Shown: positions 18,257-26,519 of the stretch, piece after piece
How the letters are laid out: each line of letters starts with the position of its first letter
Position numbering within the stretch: the first letter of the stretch is position 1
Source of the DNA: JBBIMP01 sp037444305
GTDB taxonomy: Bacteria; Acidobacteriota; UBA6911
NCBI GenBank assembly: GCA_037444305.1
Contig: JBBIMP010000012.1
Span: 137,977 to 201,976 of the forward strand
Direction: 5' to 3'
DNA: 64,000 nt
Notes under the pieces: model-generated
The model's database searches: none
Told to the model about the DNA's origin: nothing
The model's input: the letters and a program-made list of their open reading frames with translations, nothing else
Translations under genes and position numbers: made by a program

Positions 18257-19393
18257 CTATTGAATGATCTCTCTCGAAATGACTAGTCGCTGAATCTCGC
18301 TGGTCCCTTCGCCAATCGTACAGAGCTTAACATCGCGGTAGTATTTTTCCACGGGAAAGTCCTTCGTAAACCCGTAGCCGCCATGGATCTGAACCGCCTC
18401 ATTGGCTACCCGGACGGCAACCTCCGCGGCGAACAGCTTGGCCATCGAGGACTCTTTCGTCGTGTGGTGTCCTTCCTCCTTGAGCCTGGCGGCATGCAGG
18501 GCAAGAAGTCGCGCTGCCGCGATTTCGGTCGCCATGTCGGCAAGTTTGAAACGAATGGCTTCGAATTCGGCGATAGCCCTTCCGAACTGCTTCCGTTCCT
18601 TTGCATACTTAAGCGAGTGCTCGAAGGCACCCTGTGCCATGCCCAATCCAAGGGCTGCGATGGAGATGCGTCCGCCGTCGAGAACCATCAAAGCGTCGGA
18701 AAAGGCCCTGCCCGCCTCCCCCAGGAGATTTTCGGCCGGCACCCTGCAATCCTCCAGGATGATTCCCGCCGTGTCGCTGGCACGCATTCCCAATTTGTTT
18801 TCTTTCCGGGCCACGGTCAATCCCGGCGTACCTGCCTCCACTATAAAGGCGGATATCCCGTGGTGCTGTGCAGCCCGATCGGTGGAAGCCATTAGGACAT
18901 AGGTCTGTGCAATGGATGCGTTTGTGATAAAGTTCTTGGTGCCGTTCAGCACGAAATTGTTGCCCTCGCGAACCGCAGTGGCCCGGATGCTTCCGGCATC
19001 GCTTCCGGCTTCAGGTTCCGTCAGGCCCCAGGCCCCCACCTTTTTGCCCGAAGCTAGGTCCGGAAGGAACCTTGCGCGCTGTTCGGAACTGGCAAATAGC
19101 TGGATGTGGTTCGTGCAGAGCGAGTTGTGAGCGGCAATGAACAGACCGATGGAGCCATCGACCCTGGAGAGCTCCTCGATCAGCACGACATATTCCGGGT
19201 AGGACAAACCGCTCCCCCCGTACTCGCCGGAAACGATGGCTCCCATCATACCCATCTCGGCCAGTTTGGGAACGATGTGGAGCGGAAACTCCTGCTTCTC
19301 ATCCCACTCCATGACGTGGGGTGATAGCTCCTTCTCAGCAAACTCGCGAACCGACTGCCTCAGGATTTCTAGCTCTGCCGTGCTATCCATCAT
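18257..19393 (-). CDS. short/branched-chain-type acyl-CoA dehydrogenase
   Basis: FAD enzyme of 378 residues that oxidises acyl-CoA to the 2-enoyl-CoA. It has the family segments WGLTEPEAGSDAGSI, LNGTKNFITNASIAQTYVLM, ERKQFGRAIAEFEAIRFKLA and QIHGGYGFTKDFPVEKYYRD. The catalytic base is the Glu of IGEGTSEIQRLVI, the position used by short- and branched-chain members. The location beside meaB and mce suggests branched-chain amino acid or odd-chain fatty acid breakdown feeding propionyl-CoA. It overlaps the threonine aldolase gene by 11 bases. Confidence 0.92.
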   Translation of the reverse strand: MMDSTAELEILRQSVREFAEKELSPHVMEWDEKQEFPLHIVPKLAEMGMMGAIVSGEYGGSGLSYPEYVVLIEELSRVDGSIGLFIAAHNSLCTNHIQLFASSEQRARFLPDLASGKKVGAWGLTEPEAGSDAGSIRATAVREGNNFVLNGTKNFITNASIAQTYVLMASTDRAAQHHGISAFIVEAGTPGLTVARKENKLGMRASDTAGIILEDCRVPAENLLGEAGRAFSDALMVLDGGRISIAALGLGMAQGAFEHSLKYAKERKQFGRAIAEFEAIRFKLADMATEIAAARLLALHAARLKEEGHHTTKESSMAKLFAAEVAVRVANEAVQIHGGYGFTKDFPVEKYYRDVKLCTIGEGTSEIQRLVISREIIQ

Positions 19394-20456
19394 CGCGGGA
19401 GTTCCTCTCGGTCAGTACTTGGTTGAAGATGCCAACTGCTGCGTGGATCTGTTCAACGCTCACATCGAGGTGGGTCAACAGCCGCAGGGTTTTGCCGTCC
19501 ACCGTTCCGACAAGCAATCCCTTAGCCTTGAGCATAGCCGAAAGCGTCGAGCTGTCATAACCCGTTTTTTCAATCTCGACAATGACAATGTTTGTCCGGA
19601 TCCGTTCCGGGTGGATCTCGATTCCCGGAATTTTGCTGAGGTGCTCCGCGAGAATGAGGGCATGTTTGTGATCTTCGTGCAGGCGCCCCGGCATCTTTTC
19701 GAGCGCGATAAGCCCGGCCGCTGCCAGCACGCCGGCCTGGCGCATGCCGCCGCCCAGCATCTTGCGCACGCTTCTCGCTCTTTCGATGAAGGTTTTCGAG
19801 CCTGCGAGAATAGAGCCCACCGGCGCACCGAGCCCTTTGGAGAGGCAGAACATGACCGAGTCGCAGGACCGCGTGAGCGCTGCCACATCGGAATTCAAAG
19901 CCGCCGCCGCATTGAAAATGCGGGCGCCGTCCATGTGAACCGGAATCTCCAGCTCCCTCGCCCGGCGGCAGATGTCGTTGACTTCTTCAGCTGTGTAGAC
20001 GGTCCCGCCTCCCATATTGTGGGTATTTTCGAGCGTAATTAGGCCCGTCTGCGCCCTGTAGTAAATCCCTGGCTGGATAGCCTCGCTGATCGACTCCCAG
20101 GTCAAAATGCCGTCGACACCTGCGACGGGGCGGGCGAGAACGCCGCTGATGGCGGCCATTCCGGCCATCTCGTAGTTGAAGATGTGCCCTTTCACTTCGG
20201 TGATCACCTCGCGTCCTGGCCGGGTGTGAAGGTGGATGGCGATCTGGTTTCCCATCGTGCCGGAAGGAACGAAGAGGGCTGCTTCTCTTCCGAATATTTC
20301 GGCCGCCCGTTCCTGGAGTCTGTTGATTGTGGGATCTTCGAGGTAGACGTCGTCGCCGACCGTGGCGGCTGCCATGGCATCCCTCATTTCCTGTGTGGGC
20401 TTGGTTACCGTGTCACTCCTGAGGTCGATCGGGATCGGAGACTGGGTTCGGATCAT
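19383..20456 (-). CDS. ltaE: low-specificity L-threonine aldolase
   Basis: A PLP enzyme of 357 residues that splits threonine or allo-threonine to glycine and acetaldehyde. It opens with IDLRSDTVTKPTQEMRDAM and has GDDVYLEDPTINRLQ. The PLP-binding Asp is in VHMDGARI (Asp176) and the Schiff-base Lys in FCLSKGLGAPVGS (Lys207). GGAGGGAG lies seven bases before the ATG. The 3' end overlaps the acyl-CoA dehydrogenase start by 11 bases, so the two are translationally linked. The 270 bases upstream, to hemW, hold nothing I can name. Confidence 0.93.
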   Translation of the reverse strand: MIRTQSPIPIDLRSDTVTKPTQEMRDAMAAATVGDDVYLEDPTINRLQERAAEIFGREAALFVPSGTMGNQIAIHLHTRPGREVITEVKGHIFNYEMAGMAAISGVLARPVAGVDGILTWESISEAIQPGIYYRAQTGLITLENTHNMGGGTVYTAEEVNDICRRARELEIPVHMDGARIFNAAAALNSDVAALTRSCDSVMFCLSKGLGAPVGSILAGSKTFIERARSVRKMLGGGMRQAGVLAAAGLIALEKMPGRLHEDHKHALILAEHLSKIPGIEIHPERIRTNIVIVEIEKTGYDSSTLSAMLKAKGLLVGTVDGKTLRLLTHLDVSVEQIHAAVGIFNQVLTERNSRDDG

Positions 20457-20726
20457 AAAGCAACTCCCTCCGGCGGACTTTGCGGGATTTTAGGCATTGA
20501 CGATGCAAGCTTAGCTTGGAATCACCGATCGGTAAACCCCTGGGAGCCTGAGACTCATCCCGAAGCCATTCCCGCTCGGTATATCTTGCCCCCGGATCCA
20601 AGGCCGGTTTCTTCTTGATGCGCTAGGATGAATGCCCGGCGCCGGTGACCGCATCGCTCAGCTACGCATCCGGCCCGGCCGGCCGCCTACCGGAATTGAA
20701 GGCACCGGCGCTGCCCGGCAAGCGTA

Positions 20727-21878
20727 TTAGGAGCCGACCAAATGCTGAAAAACCTCGTTCGAGAGCAGCCTGCCACGCGCCGTCAGGCAGAAATGCGTGC
20801 CGGTTTGCGCCACCAGCCCAGCCTGTTCGGCCTGCCTCAGAACCGCCAAGGCCCGCGCGCAGCGCTCTGTTCCAAAACCTTCCTCGAGCGCTTCTTTCTT
20901 CACTCCTTCATTCAGCCGCAATCCCAGGAAGAGCGTTTCTGCGAGCTCATCCTTTCTACTCAGGCGACTGCGTCGGGCGACGGGCGATCGGTTATGCTCG
21001 ATCGCCCTGAGGTACACGGCAAGATTGGAGTAATTGGAATAGCGGACAGGGCCCTCGTTTGAATGACTGCCTACGCCGAATCCCAGGTATGGGTTTTTTC
21101 GCCAGTATTTGAGGTTGTGCCGGCATTCGAATCCGCTGCGGGCGAAGCTGCTGATTTCATATTGACGGTAGCCCAGGCAATCCAGCAAATCCAGGGAGCG
21201 CAGGTACCAATCAGCCACGTGGTCATCATCCGGCAAAACGCACTTACCCCTCGCCACCTGCTTGAACAGGGGTGTCCCTTTTTCGAGCTCGAGCATGTAA
21301 ACCGAGATGTGGGATGGAGCCAATTCCGTCGCCCGCCCCAGCGTATCCTCCCAACTGTCCCAGGTTTGACCGGGCAGGCCCAGCATGAGATCGAGGCTGA
21401 GGTTGTCGACGCCGGACCTGCGCAGAATCCCCGCAGATTCCGTTATCTGATCCGCCGTGTGAATCCTTCCCAGTGCCGACAGTTCCCGGTCCTGGAAAGA
21501 TTGTGCTCCGAGGGATATGCGGTTGATCCCCAATTTTCGATACAGGACCGCCTTTTTCCGGGAGATGGTCCCGGGATTGGCCTCCATCGATATTTCCGCC
21601 CGGTCCTCCAGATGAAAGTGCAGCCGGATGCAATCGAGCAGGAATTGCAGCAGGTCTGCCTCCAGCAGGCTGGGAGTGCCTCCGCCAAGGTAAACCGTGT
21701 CCGCGCGGGGCTTAGTGCGGGCTTTTGCGGAGAATTGCTCCAACTCCATTTCAAGCGCATAGGTGTAGCGTTGCTGCAGCTCCAGATTCCCGGGGCGTGA
21801 GACAAACCCGCAGTAGCCGCATTTCGATTTGCAAAACGGAATGTGGAGATAGACGCCGTAGCTCATTGTCATGGTCAT
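20727..21878 (-). CDS. hemW: radical SAM heme chaperone HemW (HemN-like)
   Basis: A 383-residue radical SAM protein. The 4Fe-4S cysteines are C16, C20 and C23 in PFCKSKCGYCGF, and TVYLGGGTPSLL is the SAM-binding glycine block. The N-terminal extension with the extra Cys found in true oxygen-independent coproporphyrinogen oxidase HemN is missing, which points to the HemW haem chaperone. Three ATG codons lie at 21878, 21872 and 21866. I take the first, which follows GGAAG/AGGGA and starts 22 bases after the stop of the upstream kinase gene. The frame is open further upstream, but over that other gene. Confidence 0.9.
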   Translation of the reverse strand: MTMTMSYGVYLHIPFCKSKCGYCGFVSRPGNLELQQRYTYALEMELEQFSAKARTKPRADTVYLGGGTPSLLEADLLQFLLDCIRLHFHLEDRAEISMEANPGTISRKKAVLYRKLGINRISLGAQSFQDRELSALGRIHTADQITESAGILRRSGVDNLSLDLMLGLPGQTWDSWEDTLGRATELAPSHISVYMLELEKGTPLFKQVARGKCVLPDDDHVADWYLRSLDLLDCLGYRQYEISSFARSGFECRHNLKYWRKNPYLGFGVGSHSNEGPVRYSNYSNLAVYLRAIEHNRSPVARRSRLSRKDELAETLFLGLRLNEGVKKEALEEGFGTERCARALAVLRQAEQAGLVAQTGTHFCLTARGRLLSNEVFQHLVGS

Positions 21879-21900
21879 GCGCGTCGATCCCTGCGCTTCC

Positions 21901-22866
21901 TCAGCATCCGCTTGCCCGGGCCAGCCGCAATACCTCCTCCAGTGTAGGCAGTCCGGCTTTGGCCCCGATTTCTCTGCAGTTGAGCGCAGCGGCGGCGTTG
22001 GCGAACGACATGATATCGTTGAGCGGCCAGTTCCGGAGCAATCCGTAGACAAAACCGGCGTGAAATGCGTCGCCCGCGCCGGTTGTATCGACTGGGGTAA
22101 TCGGGTACCCGGGAAAGCGCACGCATTCATCTCCGACAACCGCCATGGCCCCCGCCCCCCCCAGCGTGACTGCGATGAAACCGCCGCAGAGCCTTCTCAT
22201 GGCCAGGAGGGCGCCTTCGGTGGCATTGCATCCCGTCAGTTCCGCGGGAATGTTGGAGCTGCAGATCAAGAAGTCCACTTTGGCGACCAGTTTCGTGCAC
22301 TCCGGAACTGCCTTGTCGAGATCGATGACCACCGGGATGCTCTCTTCCGCGGCCCACCCGGCAGCCAGCAGCGCGGCGTCCCCGTCGTGGCCGTCGAGGT
22401 AGAGAATCCTGGCGCAGGTGACATCGCCTTTGCAGAAGTCACCCGGCTCGAAATTGAGCCGCGGATCCCTTTTCCACAGAATTGTCCGTTCCCCGGTGCT
22501 CTGATCGATGATGATGAATGCACACTGATTCGATACTCCTTCGGCCACGCTCACCGCGGATAGTTCTATGCCCTCTTTTCGCAAATCCGCCAGCACCATC
22601 TGGCCCAGATCATCGGAACCTACCTTGCCGATATATTTTACTTTGGCGCCCAGGCGACTCAGAAAAGCCATCGCGGTTGCAACCTGTCCGCCGGGCAGTT
22701 TTTCAAACCGGCATATCTCTGTCTTGGTGTCGAATTGCGGGTATCGGGGCACCAGGCACAAGTGGTCAGCGGAATTCATGCCGAGACCAGCGACATCGAA
22801 TGGTTTGTCCGATCGCAGTTCGAGGTTGAATCGATCGTCCGTTCGCTTTGGCAGTTCGTATTTCAT
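21901..22866 (-). CDS. PfkB-family carbohydrate kinase
   Basis: A second ribokinase-fold kinase in the window, 321 residues. It shows FDVAGLGMNSADHLC, the LPGGQVATAMAFLSRLG substrate segment, GKVGSDDLGQ and the anion hole DTTGAGDAFHAGFVYGLL. Its sequence is clearly different from the kinase at 14996. It is 22 bases upstream of hemW on the same strand. The substrate is unknown. Ribokinase or a sugar-phosphate kinase are both possible. Confidence 0.88.
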   Translation of the reverse strand: MKYELPKRTDDRFNLELRSDKPFDVAGLGMNSADHLCLVPRYPQFDTKTEICRFEKLPGGQVATAMAFLSRLGAKVKYIGKVGSDDLGQMVLADLRKEGIELSAVSVAEGVSNQCAFIIIDQSTGERTILWKRDPRLNFEPGDFCKGDVTCARILYLDGHDGDAALLAAGWAAEESIPVVIDLDKAVPECTKLVAKVDFLICSSNIPAELTGCNATEGALLAMRRLCGGFIAVTLGGAGAMAVVGDECVRFPGYPITPVDTTGAGDAFHAGFVYGLLRNWPLNDIMSFANAAAALNCREIGAKAGLPTLEEVLRLARASGC

Positions 22867-22950
22867 ATCGAGAGATTCCGGCGGTCATGACAAGAGCCCC
22901 AAGAACCGGCGGTGCCGGGCGCTAGGATCATCCGTGGCATCCTGCGCCGA

Positions 22951-23637
22951 TCATTCCTCTTCCCCAAGCTGACCGGAATCGGCAAAGCTGAAATAGTCTT
23001 CCCGGCCGATAATTATGTGGTCCAGCAGACGAATACCCAGGATCCGGCCCGACCGGCAGAGCCGCCTCGTGCAGTCCCTGTCCTCCCGGCTTGGCGAAGG
23101 ATCGCCCGAGGGGTGGTTGTGCACGACGATCAAACCGGCGGTGCCATCCCTGACGGCTGCGGAAAAAACCTCCCGCGGGTGCACTACCGAGGAACTGAGA
23201 CTGCCGATGGAAACCAACACCTCCCTGATAAGCTGGTTCTTCGCATTCAGGTGCAGGGCGACAAAATGCTCTCTGCCTTCCCCGAAATACCTGGCTCGAT
23301 AACGATTGAACAGATCCCGGCTGTTTGAGAACCTTTCTCCGGGTCGCAGCGGCGCGGAGCAGATGCTTCTGCCGAGCTCCAGGCACGCACGAAGAACCAA
23401 GGCCTGCCTTTCGGAGACCTTTCCCGATCTAAGGAGTTCCTGGTGCGAAGCTCCCGTCAGCGCGGCCGCGCTGCCGAAGCGTCTCAACAGCCTGCGCGAC
23501 AGGGCATACGATGCTGTACTGCTCCTTCCCCGGCCGACAATAGTGGCAATCAGCGAAAGAGTGCGTTCGCAGTAGGCAGCCGGAATCTCATCGGAAACAC
23601 ACTCACGAGCTGCAGCAGGCGAATCGGAGTTTGCCAA
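22951..23637 (-). CDS. radC: RadC-family JAB-domain protein
   Basis: A 228-residue member of the RadC/UPF0758 family. The C-terminal JAMM metal site is intact (VVHNHPSGDPSPSREDRD, with His173, His175 and Asp186), which suggests a metallo-hydrolase fold. The N-terminal helical part (residues 25-90) is the usual RadC helix-hairpin-helix region. The historic link to DNA repair is disputed, so the function is open. The start appears to be a TTG at 23637 just after a GGGGGGAGG run, which is close for a ribosome site. Confidence 0.87.
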   Translation of the reverse strand: MANSDSPAAARECVSDEIPAAYCERTLSLIATIVGRGRSSTASYALSRRLLRRFGSAAALTGASHQELLRSGKVSERQALVLRACLELGRSICSAPLRPGERFSNSRDLFNRYRARYFGEGREHFVALHLNAKNQLIREVLVSIGSLSSSVVHPREVFSAAVRDGTAGLIVVHNHPSGDPSPSREDRDCTRRLCRSGRILGIRLLDHIIIGREDYFSFADSGQLGEEE

Positions 23638-23692
23638 GATCCTCCCCCCTCACATATAACGAACCGGGTGGGAGAAATGCCAATGCTGACTG

Positions 23693-24436
23693 CTAGATTG
23701 CCAGGCCGCCATCCACCTGTATGACCTGCCCGGTGATGTAGCGCGCACCCTCCGACAGGAGGAAGGCTGCAATCCGGGCAATCTCCTCGGCTCTGCCATA
23801 TCGTTTCAGGGGAATCTGCTGAATCATCTTCTCCTTGTATTCCTCCGCGAGCGTGGCCGTCATCTCCGTTTCGATCAATCCCAGGGCCAGTGCGTTGACC
23901 GTTACGTTTCGGGTCGCGACTTCTTTGGCCAGAGCCTTCGTGAATCCGATCATCCCCGCCTTCGATGCAGAGTAATTGGTCTGCCCGGGCATCCCAACGA
24001 TACCGCTTATGGACGAGATGTTCAGGATCGAGCCCGAACGCGCCTTTGTCATCGTCCCGATCACGGCGCGCGAAAAATTGAAAGTGCCCTTCAAATTCGT
24101 GTTCACTACCTCATCCCAGTCTTTTTCGTTCATCGCCAAGAGGAGCTTGTCCCGGACAATGCCGGCATTGTTCACGAGGAAGTCGATCCGGCCGAACTCG
24201 GCTTTCACCGCCGCAATCATCTTTTCGACCGAGGCGTAGTCGGCGGCGTCCGCATGGTAGGCTCGGACAATGCCGCCTGCGTCGGTCAACTCGGCAACCA
24301 AGGCATCGGCGGCGTCCCTGCGCTGCGAGTAGTTAAACGCAATGTTGCACCCCAAATGGCTCAGTTCCTTGCAGATGGCTCGACCGATACCTCTGGATCC
24401 TCCAGTGATTACGGCGGTCTTCGCTTCGAATGTCAT
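23693..24436 (-). CDS. fabG: 3-oxoacyl-[acyl-carrier-protein] reductase
   Basis: Short-chain dehydrogenase of 247 residues that reduces 3-ketoacyl-ACP with NADPH during fatty-acid elongation. The cofactor motif is TGGSRGIGRAI, NNAG is at residues 89-92, and the catalytic Ser142, Tyr155 and Lys159 lie in NISSISGIVG and NYSASKAGMIGF. The C-terminal LSEGARYITGQVIQVDGGLAI is typical of FabG. Other fab genes and acpP are not adjacent, so a related ketoreductase role cannot be excluded. Confidence 0.87.
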   Translation of the reverse strand: MTFEAKTAVITGGSRGIGRAICKELSHLGCNIAFNYSQRRDAADALVAELTDAGGIVRAYHADAADYASVEKMIAAVKAEFGRIDFLVNNAGIVRDKLLLAMNEKDWDEVVNTNLKGTFNFSRAVIGTMTKARSGSILNISSISGIVGMPGQTNYSASKAGMIGFTKALAKEVATRNVTVNALALGLIETEMTATLAEEYKEKMIQQIPLKRYGRAEEIARIAAFLLSEGARYITGQVIQVDGGLAI

Positions 24437-24485
24437 GTTTTCCCCGTGTTGGCCAACGAGACGGTGTGCGGCCGCCTGCCGCCCG

Positions 24486-25190
24486 CTAGGCGGTCAGTTT
24501 TCGAACCAGTTCCAACAGCGCGGTGCTGGCATCCGGCCGGGAGCGAATGATCTTTCGCACCTGTTCAAACCGCTCCGCCGCTCCCGGATTCAGCACGCCG
24601 TAATCGCGAATGGATCTTTCGATGAGGTTGACGATCCGGACGGGATTTTTTTCTTGGCGTAGAGCATCCGTGATGCGGGGAAGCACTCGGCCCAGATCGG
24701 GGCTGCCCTGCGCCTGCTTCAGCAGATACTCGACCACGGACAGCGCCTGCGCAACGGCATCGTCGGCCTCCTGTTCCTCGCCTCTGCGGGCGGAGTCGAC
24801 CGCCGGCTGCGAGTGGGTGCGCTCCTCGTGCCTTGTCGTTTTCAGCGGCGGGGGAGACTCCGGCCTCCCGTCGCGCGCCGTTGGGGGAGCTTCGACCGCC
24901 TCGCCCTCCCTTTCCGCGGAGCGCGCGACCGAAGCGTAAACCGCCGCATCGTAACCGTTGGCGATCAGTTCTGCAGCCCCGGTCTGGGAATCCAATATCA
25001 GTCCGTGCACCTTGACCGACGGATCGAGGAGGCCGCTGCCCCTCAGGTAGGCGGCGCTTTCCAGCACATTGGCCCTGACGTCCGGAATGGCGCCGAACCA
25101 GGTCCGTATGTCCTCCTGGCCAAAAGCCGACCGCTGCACGCCGGCGCTGCGGAAGCGCTCGATGACTTCTGCCGCTGAGAAACTGGCCAT
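24486..25190 (-). CDS. unknown protein with a partial carbonic-anhydrase-like module
   Basis: A 234-residue protein without signal peptide. Residues about 28-85 (IRTWFGAIPDVRANVLESAA, then VKVHGLILDSQTGAAELI) resemble the C-terminal third of small Cab-type beta carbonic anhydrases. There a W-x-G helix is followed by an NV-ES helix, a V-x-G strand and a D-x-x-TG turn. The zinc-ligand part (CxDxR and HxxC) is absent, so no anhydrase activity is expected. A low-complexity acidic/basic linker follows (residues 88-140), then a helical C-terminal domain that recalls HEAT-like folds. AGAGG lies five bases before the ATG. The similarity is judged by eye. Confidence 0.65.
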   Translation of the reverse strand: MASFSAAEVIERFRSAGVQRSAFGQEDIRTWFGAIPDVRANVLESAAYLRGSGLLDPSVKVHGLILDSQTGAAELIANGYDAAVYASVARSAEREGEAVEAPPTARDGRPESPPPLKTTRHEERTHSQPAVDSARRGEEQEADDAVAQALSVVEYLLKQAQGSPDLGRVLPRITDALRQEKNPVRIVNLIERSIRDYGVLNPGAAERFEQVRKIIRSRPDASTALLELVRKLTA

Positions 25191-25334
25191 GCCATCCTCT
25201 TTTTTCCAGCCAATTGCAGGGGTTTTATCTATCCAGCGACGTTCCGGTACTTGCCGCCGGGATGGACCAAAGCCTACGCCCGGATCAGGGCGCCTGGCAA
25301 ATGATCCGCTCCGGTTCTCCCAGCAGGCATTATA

Positions 25335-25739
25335 TCAACGGGCCGACGAAGCGAAAAAGCGGGAAATCAGACGCGTAGTAGGACTGAGGCTCATTGCCGC
25401 AAGTAAGCCTCCCGCAGCATCTGCGAGGACATCGATAATGGAGGCGTCGCGCGAAGGGACAAAACTCTGGTGAAATTCATCCGAAACAGCGTAAAGTACC
25501 GTGATTAGATAAGGCAGCCAGGCCCCAGCCCACCTCTGGCGGGGCGTGCAGCCTTCATGCACTGCGAGAAAGGCCAGGATGTAGAAGACGAAGTAGGCAG
25601 CGGCATGGAGAAAGTAGTCGGGCGCCGCCTTGAACATCCCGACATCCTCAGGCCCCGAGCTCGCCCAGAAAAGCAGAGCAGCATACAAGAGCACCGGCAG
25701 CCGGTATCTCAGGTGGCGTGTAATTGCTTTCCTCGACAT
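25335..25739 (-). CDS. VanZ-like membrane protein
   Basis: A 134-residue integral membrane protein with about four transmembrane segments. It carries the VanZ-family signature SDEFHQSFVPSRDASIIDVL followed by ADAAGGLLAA. VanZ was named for teicoplanin resistance, but most family members have no known role. It lies 18 bases after a 57-residue membrane protein gene and has no clear ribosome-binding site of its own, consistent with translation coupled to that operon. Confidence 0.82.
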   Translation of the reverse strand: MSRKAITRHLRYRLPVLLYAALLFWASSGPEDVGMFKAAPDYFLHAAAYFVFYILAFLAVHEGCTPRQRWAGAWLPYLITVLYAVSDEFHQSFVPSRDASIIDVLADAAGGLLAAMSLSPTTRLISRFFASSAR

Positions 25740-25757
25740 GAGTCGCGACTGTCCCGC

Positions 25758-25931
25758 TCAGAACGGCAAGGGGCGCATGAGCCAACCCGCGATGATCGAC
25801 AGCAGCACAAAAGAGAAGAACACCAACAGGAAGTAACGGAGGCGCTCCTTGGCGCGGCGCCGCGAAAGAAAGGTGAAAACGAGGGAGGTCAGCAGGCTCA
25901 GCACGACCAGCCAGAGCAGGTGGTCCTTCAT
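25758..25931 (-). CDS. 57-residue membrane protein
   Basis: A short gene that is easily missed. The product has two predicted membrane helices, LLWLVVLSLLTSLVFTFL and FLLVFFSFVLLSIIAGWL, separated by a basic loop (SRRRAKERLR). Its ATG overlaps the stop of the upstream gene as ATGA (25928-25931), the classic arrangement for coupled translation. The composition and operon position make it credible despite its size. Function unknown. Confidence 0.72.
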   Translation of the reverse strand: MKDHLLWLVVLSLLTSLVFTFLSRRRAKERLRYFLLVFFSFVLLSIIAGWLMRPLPF

Positions 25932-26347
25932 CGCTTTCTTCCCATCGCTATGTCGAAGGCATCGACGATGATGAGCATGTTCAGAAGTCCGGCGGTATAA
26001 ATGAATACATTCCCGAAGTCGAAGGTATAGGCCGTGGGTTCGCCCGCCCCCAACCCGCGGAACCAGCAGACCCAGTACAGAAGTCCGTTCCCGGCATCGG
26101 CAATAAACTTAAGACTGGAAAACAGGTCGCTGAAATCGGGATTGAAGAGGCGGCCCTCAAGGCGAAGGCCGATCATGAACATCAGGCTGATGCTCCCCAA
26201 AAAAACAACAGCCCGGTCCCACTTTCTTAGCAGGGCGTGGCCCAGCCCGGGCACGAGGGCGCCGGCCAGGGAAGCCAGCAGGGCCCTTACAATGCCGGCA
26301 GCGCCCGGTCGAGTCTGCGTCTCCAAGGTAGTCAGCTTTACATTCAT
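25928..26347 (-). CDS. small multi-pass membrane protein (probably DUF6677)
   Basis: A 139-residue protein with about four hydrophobic segments. ALLASLAGALVPGLGHALLR is a motif seen in small membrane proteins with a PGxGH turn, and LNMLIIVDAFDIAMGRK ends the chain. I associate this pattern with DUF6677, from memory. It heads the three-gene unit 26347 to 25335. There is no Shine-Dalgarno sequence, and a strong promoter ends only nine bases before the ATG, so the mRNA may be leaderless. Confidence 0.75.
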   Translation of the reverse strand: MNVKLTTLETQTRPGAAGIVRALLASLAGALVPGLGHALLRKWDRAVVFLGSISLMFMIGLRLEGRLFNPDFSDLFSSLKFIADAGNGLLYWVCWFRGLGAGEPTAYTFDFGNVFIYTAGLLNMLIIVDAFDIAMGRKR

Positions 26348-26356
26348 AGGAGTCGA

Positions 26357-26385
26357 ATCTTACGGAATGCGTTTATCTCAGTCAA
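26357..26385 (-). promoter_or_regulatory. sigma70-type promoter for the 25335-26347 unit
   Basis: On the minus strand, -35 TTGACT (26380-26385), a 17-base spacer and -10 TAAGAT (26357-26362). The start codon begins nine bases after the -10 box, so transcription should begin two to four bases before the ATG. It is divergent from the pilT promoter. Confidence 0.6.
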
Positions 26386-26456
26386 GTGGAAGCACTTGCC
26401 GATAGTATGCCTATGGGGGCTGCACTGCCACGGGAGATTGTAGCCGGCAAATCGGC

Positions 26457-26485
26457 TTGACACCCCCCGACGCCGGTCATAACAT
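26457..26485 (+). promoter_or_regulatory. sigma70-type promoter for pilT
   Basis: TTGACA (26457-26462), a 17-base spacer and TAACAT (26480-26485). The predicted start of transcription, near 26492, leaves a leader of about 28 bases that holds the GGAAGGA ribosome site of pilT. Confidence 0.7.
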
Positions 26486-26519
26486 GACGCGAACTCAAGG
26501 CTACCGGAAGGATAATCGG

